From Lysobacteraceae bacterium (lineage in GTDB: Bacteria; Pseudomonadota; Gammaproteobacteria; Xanthomonadales; Rhodanobacteraceae): DNA of 15,696 bases. The notes under the pieces were generated by a model, which did no database searches, was not told the origin of the DNA, and saw only the letters and a program-made list of their open reading frames with translations. The stretch covers positions 1-15,696 of the forward strand of contig JAGWZT010000017.1 in NCBI GenBank assembly GCA_018971925.1, in the 5' to 3' direction. Below are positions 7,873-15,696 of this stretch, in pieces. The first letter of the stretch is position 1. Every line of letters begins with the position of its first letter. The position numbers and the translations under genes are program-made.

Positions 7873-7889
7873 ATGCAGGTAGCGTGCCA
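7873..7889 (-). promoter_or_regulatory. Candidate sigma-54 (RpoN) promoter for the xoxF operon
   Basis: Read on the minus strand, the site is TGGCACG, four bases (CTAC), then CTGCAT. The -24 element matches the consensus TGGCACG fully, and the -12 element differs from TTGCW only in its first T. The invariant GG and GC dinucleotides are separated by exactly ten bases, the spacing sigma-54 requires. The bases before it (GAAAC) fit the consensus except for the first. The predicted transcription start is near 7863, leaving a leader of about 65 bases before the ATG at 7797. Sigma-54 promoters need an enhancer-binding activator; none is encoded in this window. Confidence 0.65.
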
Positions 7890-7969
7890 GTTTCGGGGAT
7901 GATTCAGACGTGCGGATTCAACGACTTGCAAGGGTGCGCTTGACCGCCCACGGAATCCATCGCGAACAC

Positions 7970-8021
7970 TGCACCGAATCTGCAACACATCTGCATCATG
8001 CGCGTGACACCTGTGCAACAC
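7970..8021. promoter_or_regulatory. Phased TGCAnC repeats, candidate activator binding region
   Basis: On the plus strand TGCACC (7970), TGCAAC (7981), TGCATC (7992) and TGCAAC (8014) lie on one 11-bp register, with the 8003 position degenerate. The first three share a preceding C (CTGCA), and TGCAACAC is repeated exactly at 7981 and 8014. The array lies 107-158 bp upstream of the predicted xoxF start site, the range where sigma-54 enhancer-binding proteins usually bind, and 130-180 bp before fghA. The pattern is directly visible; the binding protein is unknown and the regulatory role is inference. Confidence 0.45.
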
Positions 8022-8152
8022 GCATGCCGCACGCATCGCCGCACAAGACGCGACACGAGGAACACGGCGCGCGTCGTGCAGCGCGAAGGCCGCCGGTCAC
8101 GCATTCGAACTGGTGCATACTGAAAACGGGTTGACTGCTGCAAGGTGCAACG

Positions 8153-9016
8153 ATGGAGATCGAGAGGCTTTCCGAACAACGCTGCTTTGGTGGTACGCAA
8201 GGTTTCTACCGGCACGCATCGCAAGCCTGTGGAGGTCCGATGACATTTGCCGTGTACGCGCCGCCGCAGGCGGCACGCGGCAAGGACCTGCCCCGGACTC
8301 GATCCAGGGTGCCGGTCGTCTACTACCTCGCAGGGTTGACCTGCACGCCGGAGACATTTCCGATCAAGGCGGGCGCGCAACGCGTCGCCGCCGAGCTCGG
8401 CTTGATGCTGGTAGCGCCCGACACCAGCCCGCGCGCCACCGGGATCGAAGGCGCGATCGGTGACTGGGAATTCGGCGAAGGTGCGGGCTTCTATCTCGAC
8501 GCCACGCAAGCACCGTGGTCGTCACGCTTCCGCATGGAAACGTATGTGGTCGAGGAATTGCCCGCGTTGATCGCCGGTCACTTTCCCGCAGATTCCGCGC
8601 GCTGCGGCATCATGGGCCATTCGATGGGCGGACACGGCGCGCTGACACTGGCGCTGCGGCATCCGGACTTGTACCGCTCGCTGTCGGCACTCGCGCCGAT
8701 CGTTGCGCCAACACAGGTGCCATGGGGACACAAGGCATTGCCGCGATATCTCGGCGACGACCGCGAGGCGTGGAACGCACACGATGCCTGCGCATTGATC
8801 CGCGCGGGCAAACGTTTCGACGGCACGATCCTGATCGACCAGGGTGATGCCGACGGATTCCTGCGCGAACAATTGCGCCCCGAATTGTTCGAACAGACCT
8901 GTCGGGACGCCGGCCAGCGGCTCATCCTGCGCACGCAACCGGACTACGACCACAGCTATTGGTTCGTGCAAAGTTTCATCGAAGACCACCTGCGGCACCA
9001 CGCCCGTACGCTTTGA
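8153..9016 (+). CDS. fghA: S-formylglutathione hydrolase (esterase D family)
   Basis: A 287-residue alpha/beta hydrolase that splits S-formylglutathione into formate and glutathione, the step after FrmA. The nucleophile elbow GHSMGGHGAL places the serine at 157. The acid is in the conserved DQGDADGF block (229-236), and the histidine is H267 in DHSYWF. The family motifs YYLAGLTCTPETF (57-69) and APDTSPRA (88-95) are present, and the length is normal. AAGG lies eight bases before the ATG. It is divergent from xoxF and shares a 355-bp control region, so it is probably co-regulated although not in the operon. Synonyms for the family are frmB and yeiG. Confidence 0.95.
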   Translation: MEIERLSEQRCFGGTQGFYRHASQACGGPMTFAVYAPPQAARGKDLPRTRSRVPVVYYLAGLTCTPETFPIKAGAQRVAAELGLMLVAPDTSPRATGIEGAIGDWEFGEGAGFYLDATQAPWSSRFRMETYVVEELPALIAGHFPADSARCGIMGHSMGGHGALTLALRHPDLYRSLSALAPIVAPTQVPWGHKALPRYLGDDREAWNAHDACALIRAGKRFDGTILIDQGDADGFLREQLRPELFEQTCRDAGQRLILRTQPDYDHSYWFVQSFIEDHLRHHARTL

Positions 9017-9086
9017 TGCACGAATCGATGCGCAAGCTGCCGACGCCTTGCTCGCCGGTAATCCGCCGAAACACCCGAAGCAGGCG

Positions 9087-9734
9087 TCAGCGCCTCTCGC
9101 GTTGCGTCGCGGCGATGGCGTCGGCCAACCGGCGTTCGCGCTCGGTCGGCGCCGCGGCGAGTCCGGCGCGGGCCCCTTCCCGGTCTGCGGCGTTGCGGTT
9201 CTGGCTGAGCTTGTAACGTCCGATCAATGACTCGATGCGCAATTCGATACCGATGATGTGGTGCATCTCCTTGCGCACGTAATCGTCGGGAGCATCGCTG
9301 ACATGCCAGCGATGCTCGAGGCTTGCTTCGTTGCGATCGGTGAGCTTGACCAGAAGCTCATGCAGCCGCGCTTCGTCGTCGAACGTCACCAGCCGGCCGC
9401 GCGCTTCGACGGCAAGGTAATCCCACGTCGGAACCTGGCGTGGATCGTCCCGCTTGCCCGGGTACCACGAAGGCGATACGTAGGCGTGCGGCCCCTGGAA
9501 CACCACCAGCGCGGCGGCGCCATCGGCCGGAACCCGCCATTGCGGGTTGTAGCGCGCGAGGTGCCCGACCAGTGTGCCCTGCGGGCCGAGCGACGCATCC
9601 AGTTCCCACGGCAAATACGAGGTCGCGAACCCGTCCTGCGGATGCGTGACCAGCAGGCCGAAATACAGTTCGCGGATGGCCGCGTGCAGGACATCGGTAC
9701 GATCTTCGCGGAACGCGGGACTGGGATAGGCCAT
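9087..9734 (-). CDS. FMN-binding PaiB-family protein
   Basis: 215 residues from the ATG at 9734, with the usual family N-terminus (MAYPSPAFREDR). Motifs of the PaiB/FMN-binding split-barrel family are clear: GHLARYNPQW (57-66), VVFQGPHAYVSPSWY (77-91) and VPTWDYLAVE (101-110). In Bacillus, PaiB is described as a transcriptional repressor of sporulation and protease genes, but in Proteobacteria the role is mostly unknown and a flavin enzyme is equally possible. No strong ribosome site precedes the start; the gene is 26 bp after zipA on the same strand and may be read with it. It converges with fghA across a 70-bp gap. It occupies the position where ligA follows zipA in related genomes. Confidence 0.85.
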   Translation of the reverse strand: MAYPSPAFREDRTDVLHAAIRELYFGLLVTHPQDGFATSYLPWELDASLGPQGTLVGHLARYNPQWRVPADGAAALVVFQGPHAYVSPSWYPGKRDDPRQVPTWDYLAVEARGRLVTFDDEARLHELLVKLTDRNEASLEHRWHVSDAPDDYVRKEMHHIIGIELRIESLIGRYKLSQNRNAADREGARAGLAAAPTERERRLADAIAATQRERR

Positions 9735-9760
9735 GGGCACGTGCGATGAACGAGGCGGGC

Positions 9761-10576
9761 TCAACGGTGCGGCGGCAATCGAATCGGTTCGCCTTCGTGC
9801 CGGCGATCCCACGCGCGCAGTTCTTCGCGCAGGCCTGCGATGCGCTGCCGCCCGAGCGTGTTGCGGTCTTCGTCCAGCAGTGCGCCACCAAGCAGTTCCG
9901 CAATGCGTTGCGCGGCCGGCAACATCGCTTCCCACGCGTCAAGCGCGGACACGGGCCCGGGCAGGGTCGCGAAGAAGGTCACGCCGGGCGTGCTCAGCTC
10001 CGCGATGCGCGCCATGTCGAAGTAACCGGGCTTGATCATGTTGGCCATGCTGAAGATCGGGCCCGCTTCGGGCCGGCCCTCGACCAGCCGGTGGAAAATG
10101 TGCATCGCGCCGAAGCGCAGGCCCGCTTTTTCGGCGGCCACCACGATATCGCCGCCGCCGAAGGTTGCATTGTCTGGCGCGGCCACGAACAAGGTGACGA
10201 TGCGATCCACCGGAAATTCGTGCGGGCGCTGCCCGGCGGTGCTCACGGGCGCTTTCGACGGCGGCGGTGCGGAATGAGCGCTCGCGCTGCCCAGGCGATC
10301 CGCGGACATGGTGGCGCCCAAGCGATCCAGTTCGCGCTTCAGCGCGACATCCAGCTCGCCCTGTTGCGGCGTTGGAGACTCCGCCGTTTCACCAGGTTCG
10401 CCGCCGTCGCCGAGCATCGGTTCGATGCGCGAATCGTCCCGTCTGTGCGGGATCAGCCGCTTGCCCTGACCCGGTTTGCGCGGCCTGCCGAAGAAGTAAA
10501 TGGCCACAAGGATCACCACACCGATCACGGCGATGATGATGCGCAAGTCGGTGGCTGAAATGGCTTCGGCGTTCAC
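9761..10576 (-). CDS. zipA: Cell division protein ZipA
   Basis: A 271-residue inner-membrane protein that anchors FtsZ to the membrane at the division site. The short periplasmic N-terminus and single membrane segment (residues 11-30, IIIAVIGVVILVAIYFFG) are followed by a basic then Pro/Ser/Ala-rich linker. The C-terminal FtsZ-binding domain runs from about 120 to 255 (it includes RIVTLFVAAP, GLRFGAMHIFHRL, FSMANMIKPGYFD and PGVTFFATLPGP). The GTG at 10576 is chosen because it puts the membrane helix at the correct distance; a longer upstream reading overlaps smc and has no family similarity. The ribosome site is weak. It starts 20 bp after smc, the conserved gammaproteobacterial smc-zipA pair. 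Confidence 0.93.
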   Translation of the reverse strand: MNAEAISATDLRIIIAVIGVVILVAIYFFGRPRKPGQGKRLIPHRRDDSRIEPMLGDGGEPGETAESPTPQQGELDVALKRELDRLGATMSADRLGSASAHSAPPPSKAPVSTAGQRPHEFPVDRIVTLFVAAPDNATFGGGDIVVAAEKAGLRFGAMHIFHRLVEGRPEAGPIFSMANMIKPGYFDMARIAELSTPGVTFFATLPGPVSALDAWEAMLPAAQRIAELLGGALLDEDRNTLGRQRIAGLREELRAWDRRHEGEPIRLPPHR

Positions 10577-10596
10577 GAAGCGAACTCTAGCAAACC

Positions 10597-14103
<3,507 letters not shown>

Positions 14104-14141
14104 GGGTTCCCGGGGACTTTCAGAAAACGACGACGATCAAA

Positions 14142-14160
14142 CCGGCGCGCTCGGCGCCGG
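14142..14160. repeat. Perfect GC-rich hairpin upstream of smc
   Basis: CCGGCGC and GCGCCGG form a perfect seven-base-pair inverted repeat with a five-base loop (GCTCG). It lies 39-57 bases before the smc start codon in the smc/arsR intergenic region. There is no T-tract in either direction. It might be a leader hairpin of smc or part of an operator; function unknown. Confidence 0.5.
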
Positions 14161-14189
14161 GCGAATGCGCCACTGTGCCAACGTCCGGG

Positions 14190-14218
14190 CTGCAGTGCAA
14201 TGAAGCGTTGCACGGCAG
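14190..14218. repeat. 29-bp imperfect palindrome between smc and arsR
   Basis: Arms of 11 bases, CTGCAGTGCAA and TTGCACGGCAG, match as inverted repeats at 10 of 11 positions around a seven-base spacer. The core is GTGCAA-N7-TTGCAC. It lies 87-115 bp before smc and about 93 bp before the arsR -35 element. The symmetry and length fit a dimeric regulator's operator, but a structured leader of smc is also possible. No gene is present from 14104 to 14347. Confidence 0.55.
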
Positions 14219-14310
14219 CGATATTTCAATGGGTTAGGAGACAAACCTGCAAGAGAAATCCGGTTCATGCGAGCGCGCAAATCCTGCCGTGCTCGGCCAG
14301 CAAGCGTCGC

Positions 14311-14338
14311 TTGACAAACATTTATTTATTTCTACAAT
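14311..14338 (+). promoter_or_regulatory. Strong sigma-70 promoter of the ars operon
   Basis: TTGACA (14311-14316) is a perfect -35 element, and TACAAT (14333-14338) differs by one base from the -10 consensus; the spacer is 16 bp. The spacer is a run of ATTT repeats that stands out in this GC-rich region. The expected start site is 14344-14346, only 2-4 bases before the arsR ATG, so the transcript should be nearly leaderless. Confidence 0.85.
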
Positions 14339-14348
14339 CGCGGAAATA
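14327..14348 (+). promoter_or_regulatory. Candidate ArsR operator over the -10 element
   Basis: TATTTC and GAAATA form a six-base inverted repeat separated by ten bases that spans the -10 element and reaches the first base of the arsR start codon. ArsR-family repressors generally bind AT-rich dyads overlapping their own promoter, so this is a reasonable autoregulatory site. The dyad is visible; the binding is inferred. Confidence 0.45.
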
Positions 14349-14713
14349 TGAAAACATCGCAAGCAGTCGCCGGGTTGCGTGCGCTGGCCCAGGACAACCG
14401 ACTGGCGGTCTATCGCCTGCTGGTACAAGCCGGCCCACGGGGACTTGCGGTCGGCGAGCTGGCCGACCGTCTTCGCCTGCCCGGTGCGACCCTGACCAAT
14501 CATTTGAATATCCTGCGGCATGCCGGGCTGGTGCGCGATGAGCGGCAAGGCCGCGTGATCCGTTGCCGTGCCGACTACGGGCAGATGAACGCACTGCTCG
14601 GCTTTCTCACCGAGAACTGTTGCGCGGGCGACGCCGGCGTGTGCGCACCGTCCACCGCCTGCGCTCCTTCCTCCGCCACGCCCAAACCACGGAAAAGGAG
14701 TACCCGGCCATGA
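14348..14713 (+). CDS. arsR: ArsR-family arsenic-responsive repressor
   Basis: A 121-residue winged-helix repressor. The helix-turn-helix covers about 36-62 (GELADRLRLPGATLTNHLNILRHAGLV). It lacks the classical ELCVCDL metal site in the recognition helix; instead it has ENCC with C91-C92 and C99, plus C105, near the C-terminus. This resembles the Acidithiobacillus-type ArsR that binds As(III) through a C-terminal cysteine cluster. It would repress the operon until arsenite or a trivalent methylarsenical binds. The ATG at 14348 lies just after the promoter without a usable ribosome site, implying leaderless translation. Its stop overlaps the arsI start (ATGA). Confidence 0.93.
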   Translation: MKTSQAVAGLRALAQDNRLAVYRLLVQAGPRGLAVGELADRLRLPGATLTNHLNILRHAGLVRDERQGRVIRCRADYGQMNALLGFLTENCCAGDAGVCAPSTACAPSSATPKPRKRSTRP

Positions 14714-15156
14714 AACGTTTCCACGTACACGTGAATGTCACCGATCTCGAAACCAGCATCGGTTTCTATTCGACCCTGTTCGGCGGCGCGCCTTCGGTTC
14801 GCAAGCCGGATTACGCGAAATGGATGCTGGATGACCCGTGCGTCAATTTCGCGATTTCGCAACGCGACCGCACTCCAGGGGTCGATCATCTCGGCCTGCA
14901 GGCCGATGAGACGGAGGAACTTGAAGAAATCAGCCGGCGCCTGATTGCGGCTGATGCGGTAACCTTGGCCGAAAAACGCACGACCTGCTGCTACGCGCGC
15001 TCCGACAAGTTCTGGGCCGAAGACCCGCAAGGCGTGCGCTGGGAAACCTTCCACACGCATGGCGAAGCCACGACGTATTCTGCGCCTCCCGCGGAGTCGC
15101 AAGCCCTGCAGGCAACGTCGTGTTGCGGGTCGGCCGGCAGCAAGTGCACGGCATGA
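14710..15156 (+). CDS. arsI: ArsI-type C-As lyase (ArsI/CadI vicinal-oxygen-chelate dioxygenase)
   Basis: A 148-residue vicinal-oxygen-chelate fold protein. Family ArsI is an Fe(II) dioxygenase that breaks the C-As bond of trivalent methyl- or aryl-arsenicals to give arsenite. Visible: the N-terminal FHVHVNVTDLETSIGFY strand-helix, likely metal ligands at H6/H8, H60 and E112, and the vicinal pair C93-C94 in KRTTCCYARSDKFW that binds the organoarsenical. The Cys-rich tail (C138, C139, C146) is common in relatives. AAGGAG lies nine bases before the ATG at 14710, and both ends overlap neighbours by four bases. Cadmium-induced CadI proteins are close relatives, but the ars context and the CC pair favour ArsI. 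Confidence 0.88.
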   Translation: MKRFHVHVNVTDLETSIGFYSTLFGGAPSVRKPDYAKWMLDDPCVNFAISQRDRTPGVDHLGLQADETEELEEISRRLIAADAVTLAEKRTTCCYARSDKFWAEDPQGVRWETFHTHGEATTYSAPPAESQALQATSCCGSAGSKCTA

Positions 15157-15566
15157 AGCGGGTGCTGTTCGTCTGCGTCGAAAACGCGTGCCGCAGTCAG
15201 ATGGCGGAGGCGTTCGCGCAGCGGCTGGGCGCGGGTTGCGTCGAGGCTTGCTCGGCGGGCTCGCGTCCCGCGGGTTCCGTGAACCCGCGTGCGATCGCCT
15301 TCATGGTCGAGCGTGGGTACGACTTGAACCGGAACGCATCGAAGCCGCTGTCCACATTCGAGGGGCAAAGCTTCGACACCGTCGTGACGATGGGCTGCGG
15401 CGACGCTTGTCCGTGGCTTCCGGCCGCGCGTCGCGTGGACTGGGACCTGCCTGATCCCAAGGTGCTGGCGGACGAGGGATTCCGCGCAGTGCGCGACGAG
15501 ATCGAACGCCGGGTGCGACAACTGTTGTCGGAACTCGGGCTGTCAGCCCAGGAGACACCGAGGTGA
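15153..15566 (+). CDS. arsC: Arsenate reductase, low-molecular-weight phosphatase type
   Basis: A 137-residue protein of the low-molecular-weight tyrosine phosphatase fold that reduces arsenate to arsenite. The P-loop CVENACRS (8-15) gives nucleophile C8, with C13 and R14. The redox cysteines are C82 and C86 in TMGCGDACPW, and the general acid is probably D101 in DLPDP. The pattern differs from the glutaredoxin-coupled E. coli plasmid ArsC fold. The electron donor (thioredoxin or glutathione/glutaredoxin) cannot be told from sequence alone. The ATG at 15153 overlaps the arsI stop, so translation is probably coupled; an upstream in-frame ATG at 15120 lies inside arsI and would add an unconserved N-terminus. 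Confidence 0.93.
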   Translation: MKRVLFVCVENACRSQMAEAFAQRLGAGCVEACSAGSRPAGSVNPRAIAFMVERGYDLNRNASKPLSTFEGQSFDTVVTMGCGDACPWLPAARRVDWDLPDPKVLADEGFRAVRDEIERRVRQLLSELGLSAQETPR

Positions 15567-15696
15567 ACGCCGTTGCACGGGAAGCCGTACCTGCGCGTTT
15601 GGGTGGGTTTGAACGTTGGCTCAGCGCCTGGGTGGTGTTGTGCATGGCCGCCGGCATCGCTCTGGGGCGGCTGGTGCCGGGCGTGTTCCACGCCCT
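15563..15696 (+). CDS. acr3: Acr3-family arsenite efflux permease (N-terminus only)
   Basis: The first 44 codons of a membrane protein that runs off the right edge. GTG at 15563 overlaps the arsC stop (GTGA), and AGGAG at 15550-15554 lies eight bases upstream. After a short cytoplasmic start comes FERWLSAWVVLCMAAGIALG and then RLVPGVFHAL, which matches the first membrane helix and the following P-G-V segment of Acr3 (ARS3/BASS-related) arsenite exporters. The order after arsR-arsI-arsC also predicts an arsenite exporter. Too short to distinguish Acr3 sub-groups. Confidence 0.8.
   Translation, partial: MNAVAREAVPARLGGFERWLSAWVVLCMAAGIALGRLVPGVFHA

Noticed and set aside
8129..8134. TTGACT as a -35 element for fghA
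   Set aside because: It is too close to the start codon at 8153 to fit a spacer, a -10 element and a start site.
9032..9051. GCAAG/CTTGC hairpin between convergent fghA and paiB as a bidirectional terminator
   Set aside because: Only five base pairs with a ten-base loop and no T-tract on either strand.
14166..14180. Second sigma-54-like site (TGGCAC on the minus strand) upstream of smc
   Set aside because: The GG and GC dinucleotides are nine rather than ten bases apart, and the -12 element is poor.

Overview
The window is high-GC DNA that looks like the chromosome of a gammaproteobacterium, most likely of the Xanthomonadales/Lysobacterales (Rhodanobacteraceae-like). The adjacent smc-zipA pair, the 1168-residue Smc and the style of the TonB-dependent receptors suggest this. 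The taxonomic placement is inference from gene content; no rRNA gene is present.

Left and centre (about 1-9016): a methanol/formaldehyde oxidation island. A five-gene minus-strand operon, xoxF-xoxJ-xoxG-frmA-gfa (7797 down to 2394), encodes a lanthanide-type PQQ methanol dehydrogenase, its periplasmic XoxJ partner, an unusual two-heme XoxG-like cytochrome c, glutathione-dependent formaldehyde dehydrogenase and the Gfa protein. The next pathway enzyme, S-formylglutathione hydrolase (fghA), is divergent at 8153. Together they cover methanol -> formaldehyde -> S-hydroxymethylglutathione -> S-formylglutathione -> formate. Downstream of gfa lies a decayed TonB-receptor gene (about 2222-1779). It is followed after 14 bp by a receptor gene (1764 to the left edge) closely resembling E. 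coli YncD/PqqU, the outer-membrane importer of PQQ, the cofactor of XoxF. The xoxF/fghA intergenic region holds a near-consensus sigma-54 promoter facing xoxF and, 107-158 bp upstream of its predicted start site, a set of TGCAnC repeats in 11-bp register. No PQQ biosynthesis, formate dehydrogenase or mxa genes are visible here.

Centre-right (9087-14103, minus strand): housekeeping genes smc and zipA for chromosome organisation and cell division, followed by a PaiB-family FMN-binding protein gene where ligA commonly sits in relatives.

Right edge (14311-15696, plus strand): an arsenic resistance operon, arsR-arsI-arsC-acr3 (acr3 cut by the window edge), with all three junctions overlapping by four bases. 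It is driven by a near-perfect sigma-70 promoter that places the arsR start codon almost at the transcript 5' end. ArsI is predicted to break carbon-arsenic bonds, ArsC to reduce arsenate and Acr3 to export arsenite. Between smc and arsR are a compact GC hairpin and a 29-bp imperfect palindrome.

The most interesting part is the XoxF island: lanthanide-type methanol oxidation with a fused diheme cytochrome, candidate sigma-54 control and a dedicated PQQ importer, in a lineage not usually regarded as methylotrophic.
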